A stretch of 64,000 bases of DNA, taken from Methanohalophilus portucalensis (GTDB lineage Archaea; Halobacteriota; Methanosarcinia; Methanosarcinales; Methanosarcinaceae). The position numbers were made by a program, and so were the translations under genes. The notes below the pieces were generated by a model. That model was not told where the DNA came from. It made no database searches and was given only the letters and a program-made list of their open reading frames with translations. The DNA lies in contig NZ_CP017881.1 in NCBI RefSeq assembly GCF_002761295.1, forward strand, positions 495,087 to 559,086, read 5' to 3'. Of the stretch, positions 30,397 to 40,179 are shown one piece after another (the first letter of the stretch is position 1; the number at the start of each line of letters is the position of its first letter).

Positions 30397-30630
30397 ATGG
30401 AGGAAAATAAACAGAAAAACCCGATAGTAGCACTTATTCTTTCCTTTATATTTCCGGGACTGGGACAAATCTATATCGGCCAGCAACAAAAAGGTGTTTT
30501 ATTCGTAGTTATCGGAATATGCCTGTTCCTGATGATCTACATACTTATCGGAATTGTCCTTTATCCTTTGTTCTGGTTGTATTCAATGTATGACGCTTAC
30601 ACGTCGTCCGCCAAACTCAATATGGCATAA
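30397..30630 (+). CDS. TM2-domain membrane protein
   Basis: A 77-aa protein with the TM2 pattern: PIVALILSFIFPGLGQIYIGQ, a GVLFVVIGICLFLM helix and a C-terminal YSMYDAYTSSAKLN tail. I chose ATG 30397, preceded by AAAGGAGGAG at the right spacing, instead of the ATG at 30379. Function of archaeal TM2 proteins is unknown. It stands alone between the flavoprotein and the second hcp gene. Confidence 0.8.
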   Translation: MEENKQKNPIVALILSFIFPGLGQIYIGQQQKGVLFVVIGICLFLMIYILIGIVLYPLFWLYSMYDAYTSSAKLNMA

Positions 30631-31387
30631 ACTGTAAAATATAGGACGGAGCAATTCTAATCAGAATCTTCTATGGGAAGGGTGAATAAAGTTGATATTA
30701 AAAAGAAGTTGGATATATGGTGGTGGTATGATGCAAAGGCTACTTTGAACTTTTTCACCTATAGTTTAGTAAATTTCTGTAATACATATAAATTTGGTGA
30801 ACAACACAAAACCATCCAATATCCCTACTCAGGGCCAATACTTTTTGGCATAAGTAATTAGTAGGGTAACTCATTGTTATAAAAGCGGATTTATAGTAAT
30901 ATTAGATTGCCAATTATACTTCATCTTTTTCTGGAATCCAATTCTTATAAAAAAACTCTATCCAGAACTGGCCACAATATTTCTATAATTATATTTTCCA
31001 ACAATATTGGGAAAGAGCTTGGAACATAGAATATAAATAAAATTTTTAAAAGCACAATAATGCACAATAAATACATTATATAATTTGTATATATTGGATT
31101 TGGACTAAAATATTCCAGTAGAAACTATAGGGGTTATTATAGAACGAAACATAAGAAAATAAAATCACATCTGATTTTTGTCACTAGCATTTTAAGTAGA
31201 TGTGATAGCATATCTTATAGAGGAGTGGGTTTTAGCAGTATTCGTTTTTGAGTATCGAAGTGGAAACTATCTCTATAAATAGTCATATCTCAGATATATC
31301 AGTGTTAACTTACAAGATGGCGACCACAATCTCATACGAATAAATGGTTGCATACCTACATTCGCAATTAAAAATAAAGGTGATAAA
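30631..31387. other. 757-bp A/T-rich intergenic region upstream of the second hcp
   Basis: No gene is supported. A 62-codon frame at 30673-30861 has no ribosome-binding site and no recognisable similarity. A plausible hcp promoter is the TATA box CTATAAATA at 31273-31281, which gives a leader of about 85 bases. It lies within an inverted repeat ACTAT-N8-ATAGT (31266-31283), different in arm sequence from the AGTAT palindromes at the first hcp. The length and base composition suggest either complex regulation or decayed DNA. Confidence 0.45.
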
Positions 31388-33007
31388 ATGTTCTGTTATC
31401 AGTGTGAAGAAACAATGAACGGAGAAGGTTGCACTAAGAATGGTATGTGCGGTAAGAAAGGGGAAGTTGCAGACCTTCAGGACGATCTTATCTATGTGCT
31501 TAAAAGCATTTCATTCTACAACCAGAAAGCAAGAAAGGCGGGTATTTCTGAAAAAAGCACTGATGATTTTATGTTCGATGCATTGTTCTCAACCATAACA
31601 AATACCGATTTCAGAGCAACCGGTATTCAGAAACGTATTGAAAGGGGATTCGAACTTCAGAAGGAGATAAAGCAGCAACTCCTGGATAACAATGCACTTG
31701 ATGAGAACAATTTGCCCGAGATAGCAACTGTGACCCCGGAAAACCTCAAGGACAGGAATACCGGCATACTTGCAACAGAGGATGAAGATATCCGGTCATT
31801 AAGAGAACTGTTGATCTTTGGTATCAAAGGAATTGCAGCATATGCACATCATGCTATGATGCTTGGGCATACCAATAAAAAGGTCAATTCATTTGTTGAG
31901 GAAGGCCTTGTGGCAACCACGGATGACAGCCTGACTGAAAAGGAACTCATCTCGCTGGTCCTGAGATGCGGGGAAAAGGGTTTTGATGTGATGGCAGCAC
32001 TTGACATGGCAAATACCACTACATTCGGGCATCCGGAATCGACTCAGGTCAATATCGGAACTAGAAACAACCCTGCAATTCTCATAAGCGGGCATGACCT
32101 GAATGACCTGAAACAATTATTGGATCAGACAGAGGGAACCGGTGTTGATGTATATACCCACGGAGAAATGCTGCCTGCCAATGCCTATCCAGAATTCAAG
32201 AAGTACGAACACCTGGTGGGCAACTATGGTGGGTCATGGTGGCACCAGAAGCAGGAATTCGAGAGTTTCAACGGACCAATATTATTGACAAGCAACTGTA
32301 TAGTTCCTCCGAAGAAGACCTACATTGACAGATTATACACTACAGGAGCCGTAGGTTATGATGGTGCCACACATATAGTACCTAAAGATGGTAAGAAAGA
32401 CTTCTCTGCCATCATCGAGCAGGCAAAAGCCTGTGAACCTCCTGTGCAACTGGAAGAAGGTACCATTACGGGTGGGTTTGCCTACAACACCGTATTGTCC
32501 AATGCAGACAAGATTGTTAATGCTGTCAAGGCAGGCAAAATTAAGAAGTTCATTGTAATGGCAGGGTGTGACGGACGTCACAAGGACAGGCAGTACTACA
32601 CAGATTTTGCAGAGGCACTGCCCGAAGACACTGTCATACTTACCGCTGGATGTGCAAAATATCGCTACAATAAACTTAATCTGGGGGACATTGACGGAAT
32701 TCCCAGAGTACTGGATGCAGGACAGTGCAATGATTCATTTTCACTGGTAATCATTGCACAGGGACTTATGGCCAGACTTGGATTTGAAGATGTCAATGAT
32801 GCACCTATCTCCTACAATATCGCATGGTATGAACAAAAGGCAGTCCTTGTATTGCTTTCCCTCCTGAGACTTGGAATAAAGGATATCACGCTTGGACCAA
32901 GACTTCCTGCTTTTGTTTCCCCGAGTGTGTTGAACGTGCTGGTGAATAAATTCAACATAACACCGAACACTACTGTAGAAGAGGATATGGAAAGATTATT
33001 AAATTAA
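31388..33007 (+). CDS. hcp: Hybrid-cluster protein (Hcp/prismane), copy 2
   Basis: A second Hcp of 539 aa on the opposite strand, 3.2 kb from the start of copy 1. The N-terminal cysteine pattern C3-x2-C6-x8-C15-x5-C21 is the same, and long stretches such as [20 protein letters not shown] are identical to copy 1, while the region about residues 45-100 is shorter and diverged. It starts behind a GGTGAT ribosome-binding site. It is an ancient duplication, not a recent one, judging by the many differences spread over both sequences. The lack of the AGTAT palindromes suggests separate control. Confidence 0.93.
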   Translation: MFCYQCEETMNGEGCTKNGMCGKKGEVADLQDDLIYVLKSISFYNQKARKAGISEKSTDDFMFDALFSTITNTDFRATGIQKRIERGFELQKEIKQQLLDNNALDENNLPEIATVTPENLKDRNTGILATEDEDIRSLRELLIFGIKGIAAYAHHAMMLGHTNKKVNSFVEEGLVATTDDSLTEKELISLVLRCGEKGFDVMAALDMANTTTFGHPESTQVNIGTRNNPAILISGHDLNDLKQLLDQTEGTGVDVYTHGEMLPANAYPEFKKYEHLVGNYGGSWWHQKQEFESFNGPILLTSNCIVPPKKTYIDRLYTTGAVGYDGATHIVPKDGKKDFSAIIEQAKACEPPVQLEEGTITGGFAYNTVLSNADKIVNAVKAGKIKKFIVMAGCDGRHKDRQYYTDFAEALPEDTVILTAGCAKYRYNKLNLGDIDGIPRVLDAGQCNDSFSLVIIAQGLMARLGFEDVNDAPISYNIAWYEQKAVLVLLSLLRLGIKDITLGPRLPAFVSPSVLNVLVNKFNITPNTTVEEDMERLLN

Positions 33008-33028
33008 ACTCTTAAAAAGTGAAGACAG

Positions 33029-33052
33029 GACCCTTCCGGGTCAACTGTTTTT
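33029..33052 (+). terminator. Terminator after hcp copy 2
   Basis: GACCC-TTCC-GGGTC hairpin (33029-33042) followed after five bases by TTTTT, 22 bp downstream of the hcp stop codon. Confidence 0.65.
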
Positions 33053-33303
33053 AAATTCTTCCTAATATGAGGAATTTCTCCTCCCGGCTCATCAATAGTA
33101 GTGGACAGCAAAAAATAGGACTAAATTGCTGATTTTCATGTCACCAACACAATAAAAGTACAATGCATTTTCTCTCATATTCCTGACACTATCTAACCTG
33201 TGTTTAAAATATCCTATTCAAGGTCTGCATGCTAAAAAGACAAATATTTTATTACTAAAAACCTTACTAAGGGCGGAATACTTCAGATAATCGGGAATTT
33301 AAA

Positions 33304-33711
33304 ATGGAAAGGATAATTGCTGTAGATATATCAGGGCGGCATCGGCATAATTCCAGATACCTGATGGTATGTGCCGCTGTATCCCTTTCGGTGTCAGGAG
33401 GGCATGTGAAACAGATACATGGTGTAAATATCAAACCATTTGTGAGTGACAACCCTCCCGAGGTTGTGGATGTTGTACAGATGATTGAAAGAACAGTTGA
33501 AGGAATGGGAGGAGTTATCATAGTGGCAGAGGAAGGGGATCTTTTCAACCAGCCTGAATGGCTTTCAAACAGTATGTTCACCGCATCTTTCAAATATCCA
33601 GAATCTCTGAGTGAAAGGATGGGTATTGAAATCGCTCACCATATATCCCTGAGCAGTCGCAATTTACTTCTTGATCCCCGGTCATGGGAACCAATCAAAG
33701 ATAATCTATAA
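33304..33711 (+). CDS. Conserved archaeal protein, probably DUF2209 (RNase H-like fold)
   Basis: A 135-aa protein beginning MERIIAVDISGRHRHNSRY; the IAVDISG opening recalls RNase H/actin-like beta hairpins with a catalytic aspartate. I associate it with the archaeal DUF2209 family from memory. It lacks membrane segments. The gene lies 30 bp upstream of hflX on the same strand and may form an operon with it. Function unknown. Confidence 0.6.
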   Translation: MERIIAVDISGRHRHNSRYLMVCAAVSLSVSGGHVKQIHGVNIKPFVSDNPPEVVDVVQMIERTVEGMGGVIIVAEEGDLFNQPEWLSNSMFTASFKYPESLSERMGIEIAHHISLSSRNLLLDPRSWEPIKDNL

Positions 33712-33741
33712 TCTATATTTCATAATCCAGAGTTAAACCAT

Positions 33742-34998
33742 ATGAAAGATGTCATTCTTGTACAGAGGAGAATTCCCCGTTGCAGTGAGTCGGAAAACCA
33801 ACGCAAACTCGCTGAATTAAGGGAACTTGCCAGGGCTGGAAATTATAATGTAGTCTCTGAAGTGATCCAGACCCGTAATCCTGACAGGCAATACCAGGTA
33901 GGTAAAGGTAAGGCAGAAGAGGTTGCAGAGCTGGCCCTGTCAGAAAAACCTGCAAAAATAATATTCTACAATCCCCTTTCTGTAACCCAGGTCTATAACC
34001 TCTCCGAGATGTGCAAGTGTGAGGTAATAGATAAGTTTCAATTGATCCTGGAAATTTTTGCAAGCCGGGCCACCACCAGGCGTTCTCGTATGCAGGTTGA
34101 ACTTGCCAAGCTGGAATATGAACTTCCCAGAGCCAGGAAAATCGTATCCCTGCTTAAAATGGAAGAGCGTCCCGGGTTTATGGGTTTGGGAGGCTATGAG
34201 GACTCCTATGAGCAGGATGTCAAGAAACGTATAAGTCGCATTAAAAAAGAACTCAGCACAGGACAAAGGGACAGTGAAAACCTGCGTGGTTACCGGCATT
34301 CCAAAGGTTTTTCCCTGTTGTCCCTTGCGGGTTATACCAATGCAGGAAAAAGCACATTATTCCGGAGTCTGGTCGATGAAAATGTGGAGGTGGAAAATAT
34401 GCTTTTTACCACCCTTTCTCCCACCACCAGATATCTGAACATTAATGGCCGATGGACCCTCCTCACAGACACCGTGGGATTTATAGAAGATCTTCCCCAC
34501 TTTCTGGTGGATGCATTCCGCTCAACCCTGGAAGATGTATTCAGGGCGGATATTATACTGCTTGTGGTGGATATCAGTGAGCCGGTAGATGTTATTAGGA
34601 AAAAACTCGCCGTATCCCATGAAATATTCTGGGAACAGCTAGAAAAAGCCACAATCATCTCCGCTATCAACAAGGCTGACAGGCTTTCCCCCGAAGAACT
34701 CAGCTCCCGGCTCAAATCGATCGCCTACCTGGCTCCCAATCCAGTGGTGGTCTCTGCAAAGACAGGTGAAGGGCTGGATGAACTCAAGGATATTATTTAC
34801 TCCCATCTGCCTGAATGGAAACGGTTTACCCTGGAGTTGCCTATGTCAGGTGAAAGCATGTCTGCTGTTTCCTGGCTTTTTGAGGAAGGAATCGTGCACA
34901 GTATAAATTATGGTAATACTGTTGTCATGGACGTGGAGGCCAGAAATGAGGTCTATCACAAAGCCAGATCTCTCGAAAAAAGATTAAGTTTCCGTTAA
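33742..34998 (+). CDS. hflX: GTPase HflX
   Basis: A 418-aa ribosome-associated GTPase of the Obg-HflX superfamily that in other organisms rescues or recycles stalled ribosomes under stress. It has an N-terminal HflX domain (about residues 1-180, with the family segment SRMQVELAKLEYELPR), then G1 GYTNAGKST, G3 DTVGF and G4 NKAD motifs, and a C-terminal extension. No clear ribosome-binding site precedes the ATG. Confidence 0.93.
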   Translation: MKDVILVQRRIPRCSESENQRKLAELRELARAGNYNVVSEVIQTRNPDRQYQVGKGKAEEVAELALSEKPAKIIFYNPLSVTQVYNLSEMCKCEVIDKFQLILEIFASRATTRRSRMQVELAKLEYELPRARKIVSLLKMEERPGFMGLGGYEDSYEQDVKKRISRIKKELSTGQRDSENLRGYRHSKGFSLLSLAGYTNAGKSTLFRSLVDENVEVENMLFTTLSPTTRYLNINGRWTLLTDTVGFIEDLPHFLVDAFRSTLEDVFRADIILLVVDISEPVDVIRKKLAVSHEIFWEQLEKATIISAINKADRLSPEELSSRLKSIAYLAPNPVVVSAKTGEGLDELKDIIYSHLPEWKRFTLELPMSGESMSAVSWLFEEGIVHSINYGNTVVMDVEARNEVYHKARSLEKRLSFR

Positions 34999-35022
34999 TA
35001 CGGCTGAAACCACCTCCAAAGA

Positions 35023-35030
35023 TTTATAAA
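35023..35030 (+). promoter_or_regulatory. TATA box for a leaderless PHP-phosphoesterase transcript
   Basis: TTTATAAA is centred about 28 bp before ATG 35055, so transcription would start at or next to the start codon. No ribosome-binding site is present, which agrees with a leaderless message. Confidence 0.5.
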
Positions 35031-35054
35031 TTCAGATTGCATAGCCTTTATTGT

Positions 35055-35714
35055 ATGTTAATCGATCTGCATGTGCACTCCTGTTTTTCAAAAGATAGTG
35101 ATTCTCAATTTGATTCCATCCTGGAATGGGCTAAAAAAAACGGGATGGGTGGGGTTGCTATATGTGATCATGACAGTGTTGAAGGTGGTTTTGCCTGTGC
35201 CAGACGGGCTTTAGAAATTGCATCGGATATACTGGTAATCCCCGGGCAGGAAGTAAGTTCTGCTGAAGGCCATGTGCTTGTGCTGGGTGCATCGGAAAGT
35301 GTGCCTGCGTCAATGAGTGTCCATTCCACCATCGAATATGCACACGATCGTGGTGGCCTTGTAATTATTCCTCATCCCTACAAAAAAACCTCTCACGGGA
35401 TCGGGTACCTGAAAGGTCTGGATGTGGATGCGGTTGAAGTTTTCAATTCCCGTTGTTTAACTCCTTATGCCAATACAAGGGCAAAGATAGTTGCCGAAAG
35501 GCTGGGATTGCCGCAAGTAGGAGGCAGTGATGCTCATGAGCCATGTATGGTTGGCCGGTCCTATACTGACATCGATGTTGAAGATGAATCGGTGGATTCT
35601 GTCCTCTCCGCGATAAAAGCAGGCCGTGTAAAACCGGGGGGTAAGCTGACACCTCAGAAATATGTGGTAGGGCAGATGTTCAGGGGCATCAGGAAAAAAA
35701 TAAATATTAATTGA
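35055..35714 (+). CDS. PHP-domain metal-dependent phosphoesterase
   Basis: A 219-aa PHP-family protein. Metal ligands are visible in DLHVHSCFSKDS, CDHDS, GQEVSSAEGH, IPHPYK and GGSDAHE, the full set for a trinuclear site. Relatives hydrolyse small phosphoesters or nucleotides. The ATG at 35055 is preferred to the TTG at 35037 because the HVH motif then sits near the N-terminus, as in relatives, and the TATA box spacing fits. Substrate is not known. Confidence 0.85.
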   Translation: MLIDLHVHSCFSKDSDSQFDSILEWAKKNGMGGVAICDHDSVEGGFACARRALEIASDILVIPGQEVSSAEGHVLVLGASESVPASMSVHSTIEYAHDRGGLVIIPHPYKKTSHGIGYLKGLDVDAVEVFNSRCLTPYANTRAKIVAERLGLPQVGGSDAHEPCMVGRSYTDIDVEDESVDSVLSAIKAGRVKPGGKLTPQKYVVGQMFRGIRKKININ

Positions 35715-35717
35715 AAA

Positions 35718-36731
35718 TCAGGTTTTGATGTAATCCTCATGGAACATTCTTAACATCAGCAGGAAGGAAGAAAGAACTAGTGGCCCAACCACGATACCGA
35801 CCAGTCCGAATAGGTATATTCCTATGAAAATTCCCAGCAGGGAAACAAAGGGATGGATTGCACCTACCTTTTCCTGAATATAAGGACGCAGGAAATTATC
35901 TATATTACTGATTATCATTCCTGCTATGAAAATGCCCCCAGCAGCAAAGAAATCTCCTTCTATAGCTTTGAAAATGATTGCAGGGACCCATACAAGAGGG
36001 GCACCTACAACAGGCATTATTGAAAGAATCAGTGTGACAAATCCCCATAGTACTGCTCCCTGGATGCCAAGCAGATAAAAGGTGAACGCAAGTAATCCGC
36101 CCTGCATGGCTGCTATGAAAAAGGTGGCTATTATTGTGGAATGGATGATATTCTTCATTTCCCTCATCAATTTATCCTTGTTGCTATCACTGAAAGGGAT
36201 TATATTGGAAGTCATGTCCCTAAGTGTCTTATCATCCATGGTAAACAGGTAGTACAACAGGAAAACCATTATAATCAGGCCAATAAGCTGATTTCCCAGG
36301 TTTTGAATGGTTCCCAGCACAAGCTGGCTTACGAATCCCCCAATTGTTGTGACGATATCCGATGCTTTCTGTTCCAGGTCCAGAGCCGGAGCCAGTTCAT
36401 TTATTTTTTGTAAATCCCCGTAGACAATATCCATATTTGCTGTTACTATGTCCAGCACCAGGCCTACCTGCTGGGATAGAAGGATTATAAGGTAGTACAG
36501 GGGAATTATTATAATTACAATAGATAGCACTATCAATACAACAGAGGCAACCCGGTTATTGATTTTCAGCCTTTTTGTCAGTAAATCATGCGCGGGTTTC
36601 ATTATTACATAAATAATAAGGGCAGCAAAAAAAGCTTCAATATAAGGGTACAGTGCATAGGTAATTGCAATTGCAAGTATTGCTATAAAAAGCAGGGCGA
36701 TTGCTATTTTTGCATCCTTTTCATTTTTCAT
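35718..36731 (-). CDS. AI-2E family transporter (PerM-like permease)
   Basis: A 337-aa integral membrane protein with about eight hydrophobic segments and the family pattern: paired N-terminal helices, a soluble loop rich in charged residues (about residues 90-150), and C-terminal helices including GFVTLILSIMPVVGAPLVWVP and SNIDNFLRPYIQEK. Members are exporters or antiporters of diverse or unknown substrates. It converges with the PHP gene 3 bp away. Sodium or salt-stress function is possible but unproven here. Confidence 0.85.
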   Translation of the reverse strand: MKNEKDAKIAIALLFIAILAIAITYALYPYIEAFFAALIIYVIMKPAHDLLTKRLKINNRVASVVLIVLSIVIIIIPLYYLIILLSQQVGLVLDIVTANMDIVYGDLQKINELAPALDLEQKASDIVTTIGGFVSQLVLGTIQNLGNQLIGLIIMVFLLYYLFTMDDKTLRDMTSNIIPFSDSNKDKLMREMKNIIHSTIIATFFIAAMQGGLLAFTFYLLGIQGAVLWGFVTLILSIMPVVGAPLVWVPAIIFKAIEGDFFAAGGIFIAGMIISNIDNFLRPYIQEKVGAIHPFVSLLGIFIGIYLFGLVGIVVGPLVLSSFLLMLRMFHEDYIKT

Positions 36732-36806
36732 CTTATACCCACGTTTGAGGTTTGTTCCCGTGATCTGAAATAGACTCGCCTTTTTTTTGGCTTGGTTTTC
36801 GGACCT

Positions 36807-37859
36807 TTACATTTTCACACGTGTAATATCAATATGACGTATTTCATCGGCTTCTATTGCAAAGAGCATTTTTTTACGCACACTGTTGGCCAGCCTGATT
36901 GCCCTTGACATAACCGGCAGGGAAAATTCATGTTGTGTGCCAATCGAATGGGTCAGGTATTCGGAATGGGGAATCTTTGATGAGGACTTCACTTCGCTGT
37001 ATACCCTGAAATGAGTACCGAATTTGAATCCGGTTTTAGGTACGAGTTTGCGGTTCCTGAGGTCTTCGTATACCCTGTATTTCCTCTGGAAAAGCGGCTC
37101 GATATGCGCGGCTTTTTCGCAGAAATCATCAAAATTGAGTTTATTGTCATCTTTTCGTGTGGTTACTTCAATTATGTTGTTCTTTAGCAGGAAAGCACCT
37201 TCTACAAGGGACAGCTGTAGTCTTTTTTGATCCAGAGGCTTTCCATAAAAACCATTTTCGTATAGTTTACCGGAAGCTTCACCGTCCCAGACAATGACAC
37301 GATCCTCAAGCATAGTTGCAGGAGTATGCAGTGAAGGGTACAGCTGTTCCATATTACCTGCAGGGTCTGATTCCTGCACTTCATAATAGGTAATGTCACT
37401 TTCCTCGTCTACAACTGCAATTATGAGCTGTTTACGCACGTTACAGGCTGATTCCAGATTTTTCAAAAGAACGGACAGGGGAAGGGCAACTCTCTCCGAA
37501 TGGACATACACATAACTTCTGGATGAGGATTTTCCGGGTTTGCCGCCCCGTGGATATACCCTGAAGTCCGCAACTCCCGGCTGAACGTAAAAACCACGCT
37601 CTCGAAGGTCCTTATATACAATATATTTGAGTTCAAAATTGGGGTTTAACAGGGATGCACTCTTGAAATATTCTTCAAATCCAAGTGATACGCCTTCAGT
37701 TTCAATTTCGAGTTTCTCACGGTAAAGCAGGTGTGCTGCTTCAACCAGAGTGAGTATTAAATTGCCTTTTTTGGGTCTGCCGTAATAACTGGTTTCATAT
37801 ATCTCTTCAATTGCCTCTTTGCCGGCAACAACCCTGTCTTCTTTCAATTTTCCAATCAA
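36807..37859 (-). CDS. endA: tRNA-splicing endonuclease, two-repeat (homodimeric) type
   Basis: It cuts introns from pre-tRNA and rRNA precursors at bulge-helix-bulge motifs. The protein is a tandem duplication: an inactive N-terminal repeat (about residues 1-165) and a catalytic C-terminal repeat with GTHFRVYSE, the histidine in HSEYLTHSIG and the RKKMLFA lysine, typical of the alpha2 form. I chose TTG 37859 (350 aa) because GGTG lies seven bases before it and a TATA box at 37911-37918 would start transcription near 37890, downstream of the alternative GTG at 37895. Confidence 0.88.
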   Translation of the reverse strand: MIGKLKEDRVVAGKEAIEEIYETSYYGRPKKGNLILTLVEAAHLLYREKLEIETEGVSLGFEEYFKSASLLNPNFELKYIVYKDLRERGFYVQPGVADFRVYPRGGKPGKSSSRSYVYVHSERVALPLSVLLKNLESACNVRKQLIIAVVDEESDITYYEVQESDPAGNMEQLYPSLHTPATMLEDRVIVWDGEASGKLYENGFYGKPLDQKRLQLSLVEGAFLLKNNIIEVTTRKDDNKLNFDDFCEKAAHIEPLFQRKYRVYEDLRNRKLVPKTGFKFGTHFRVYSEVKSSSKIPHSEYLTHSIGTQHEFSLPVMSRAIRLANSVRKKMLFAIEADEIRHIDITRVKM

Positions 37860-37926
37860 GCCGAGCACCCGGTAAACAGTAAATAGCGATGGCACAATGA
37901 GATTTACTTTTATTTATAGGTTGTTT

Positions 37927-39372
37927 TCATTCAATTATAGAATCCACAAAGGATCTGGCAAATTCACGATAGGAGACACCTTCAAGGTGTGCATAGGATC
38001 CCAGTGTATTTTCTACTGTCATCCCGTCCCATTCACCTTTGATTCCGATGCCCCGGGAAAGTTTAATGGCAAAATCCGTGCTATCCGGGATGTCCCTTAT
38101 TTCGGAGTGATGGAATTCATGGCCCCTGAATGTATTACCCTTTTTGCCTATTATCGCATCCTTTACGATTTGGCCGTTATTGTAACTAACCACACGGGTA
38201 TGCCCCATAAGGGTGTGGCCGGGTAATGCTCCCACCATTTCGGTGGTGGCTTCGGGCATTTCTGCCATATGGTATGTGCCTTTACCCTTTACGCCAGTGG
38301 TGAGTTTTTCTGTAAGGTACATAAGCCCGCCGCATTCTGCATAAATGGGCATTCCTGATCTGGATGCTTCCCGAATCTCCAGGCGCAGGGATTCATTGTC
38401 CTGAAGCTGGGGGGCAAAAAGTTCGGGATATCCTCCTCCGATATACAATCCATCAACATCGGGTAACTTACTATCATGGACCGGGCTGAAATATTCCAAA
38501 TCTGCACCTGCAAGCTGGAGCAATTCGATGTTATCATGATAATAAAAATTGAAAGCCTCATCCAGTGCCACGCCGATTTTAGGCCTCTTTCCTTTTATAT
38601 CACGGGATGTGAACATGGTTTTTGGAGGTTTTTCGACAGGTTCTGCAGAGTTTGCAATTTTAAGTATCTCTGCAATATCCACTCCTTCATCCACCCTGTC
38701 CCGGATAGTCCCGATTCGCTGGTCCAGGTCACTGATACGGCTGCGTCCTTCAAGGGCGGGGATCAGTCCCAGATGGCGCATGGATATCTGCATTGCATTA
38801 TCCCTGCGGATGGTTCCAAGTACGGGAATCCCGGTGTAGTGTTCAATGGCTTCACTGGCCTTTTTTGCATGACGGGGATTTCCGATATTATTCAGGATCA
38901 CCCCTGCAATGTTTATACTTTCATCAAAAGAGGTGTAACCTTTCACAAGGGCCGCGGCTGAACGTGTGATGCTGCGGGCATTGATTACCAGCACTACGGG
39001 GCAGTTGAGTATCTTTGCTATCTGGGCAGTACTGCCTGTGTCGGTGAAACTATCAAAGCCTTCATAGAGGCCCCTAACGCCTTCGATGATGGCAACATCT
39101 GCCTTTCCATCAGTTTCACATCCATGGGTGAATACATCACGAATTCCTTCCTCGTCCATGAGGTAGCCGTCTATATTGCGGGCATTCCGACCTGTGATTT
39201 CAGAATGATAACTCGGATCAATGTAGTCCAGGCCTACCTTGAATGGCTGTACCCTGTATCCCTTTGCAGTAAGGGCTGCCAGCATTCCGGCAACAATTGT
39301 CGTTTTACCGGAAGAGGAACGATCTGCGGATACCAGGAGACGGGGCATTTCCATAAGATTTTGATCGGGCAT
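37927..39372 (-). CDS. cfbB: Ni-sirohydrochlorin a,c-diamide synthase
   Basis: It amidates the a and c acetates of Ni-sirohydrochlorin with glutamine and ATP in coenzyme F430 synthesis. The 481-aa protein has the CbiA layout: N-terminal dethiobiotin-synthetase-like P-loop domain (DRSSSGKTT) and C-terminal class I glutaminase domain with nucleophile cysteine in YAECGGLMYL and the histidine region GHEFHHSE. CobB/CbiA of the B12 pathway is the close paralogue; position in the cfb operon decides for CfbB. It is the last gene of the operon. Confidence 0.92.
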   Translation of the reverse strand: MPDQNLMEMPRLLVSADRSSSGKTTIVAGMLAALTAKGYRVQPFKVGLDYIDPSYHSEITGRNARNIDGYLMDEEGIRDVFTHGCETDGKADVAIIEGVRGLYEGFDSFTDTGSTAQIAKILNCPVVLVINARSITRSAAALVKGYTSFDESINIAGVILNNIGNPRHAKKASEAIEHYTGIPVLGTIRRDNAMQISMRHLGLIPALEGRSRISDLDQRIGTIRDRVDEGVDIAEILKIANSAEPVEKPPKTMFTSRDIKGKRPKIGVALDEAFNFYYHDNIELLQLAGADLEYFSPVHDSKLPDVDGLYIGGGYPELFAPQLQDNESLRLEIREASRSGMPIYAECGGLMYLTEKLTTGVKGKGTYHMAEMPEATTEMVGALPGHTLMGHTRVVSYNNGQIVKDAIIGKKGNTFRGHEFHHSEIRDIPDSTDFAIKLSRGIGIKGEWDGMTVENTLGSYAHLEGVSYREFARSFVDSIIE

Positions 39373-39380
39373 ACAATTCC

Positions 39381-40178
39381 TTACCGGGTAAGTTCCCTGA
39401 GCCGCTCATCTGTCAGTGCCCGGGGATCGACCGCACAATCGCTGGCCATTATATTTCTTGCAAGGGTGCGATACACTTCGGCAATATCTGTATCTCCCGC
39501 CTTTTCAAGAACTGAATAGCCATCCCTTTCGCAGTCCTGAACTATCTGCTCCTTTGGTATAAAGGCCACCAGATCACTTCCAATCTCATTTGCAAATTTG
39601 CTAACTATCTCCTCTTCCCGGCTGACACTGCGTGAGTTGCAGATTACACCGCTAAGTTTCGTATTTATACGGGACAGTCCCTTGCAAATGTTATTGGCTG
39701 CATACAGGGGCATGTATTCCCCGGATGTAAGGACGTAGGCCTCATTGACCAGTCCTTTCCTGATCGGGGCTACAAATCCGCCACAGACGATATCACCGGG
39801 CACATCGTAAATGATAAGGTCCATTTCTTTCATGGATTGGGATATCTTCTTGAGTTTCTGGATTGCAACAATGATTCCCCTCCCGGCACAACCTATACCC
39901 GGTTCCGGTCCGCCGACCTCTACACATTTCACTGCCTTGTATCCCTCAAAAACCACGTCTTCTTCCTTTTCTATTTCCATACCTTCCCTGAGTAGGTCCA
40001 GGATAGTGGGGATACGTTTTCCTCCCAGCAGGGTTATGGATGAATCACTTTTGGGGTCACATCCGATGATCATGACATTATAACCCTCATCGGCACACGC
40101 AGCGGCTACATTGGATGCAGTACTTGATTTCCCGATGCCGCCTTTACCGTAGATTGCAATCCTTTTCTGTGGATTCAT
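39381..40178 (-). CDS. cfbC: Ni-sirohydrochlorin a,c-diamide reductive cyclase, NifH-like component
   Basis: An Fe-protein-like ATPase (265 aa) that passes electrons to CfbD for the six-electron reduction and ring closure in F430 synthesis. It has the P-loop GKGGIGKSS and two cysteines for the shared [4Fe-4S] cluster (GIGCAGRG and DIVCGGF). The start is ATG 40178, six bases after GGAGG and one base beyond the cfbD stop codon; an open frame continues upstream to 40196. Nitrogenase nifDK, nifE and nifN are not here, which supports CfbC over NifH. Confidence 0.95.
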   Translation of the reverse strand: MNPQKRIAIYGKGGIGKSSTASNVAAACADEGYNVMIIGCDPKSDSSITLLGGKRIPTILDLLREGMEIEKEEDVVFEGYKAVKCVEVGGPEPGIGCAGRGIIVAIQKLKKISQSMKEMDLIIYDVPGDIVCGGFVAPIRKGLVNEAYVLTSGEYMPLYAANNICKGLSRINTKLSGVICNSRSVSREEEIVSKFANEIGSDLVAFIPKEQIVQDCERDGYSVLEKAGDTDIAEVYRTLARNIMASDCAVDPRALTDERLRELTR

Positions 40179-40179
40179 T

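Noticed and set aside
30673-30861. 62-codon frame in the long A/T-rich gap before hcp copy 2
   Set aside because: No ribosome-binding site, ends in two consecutive TAG codons, no recognised similarity. Could be a transposase relic, but I cannot support that.
26479-33007. Recent tandem duplication or mobile element bringing the second hcp
   Set aside because: The two proteins differ throughout and in length, and no terminal repeats or transposase are visible.
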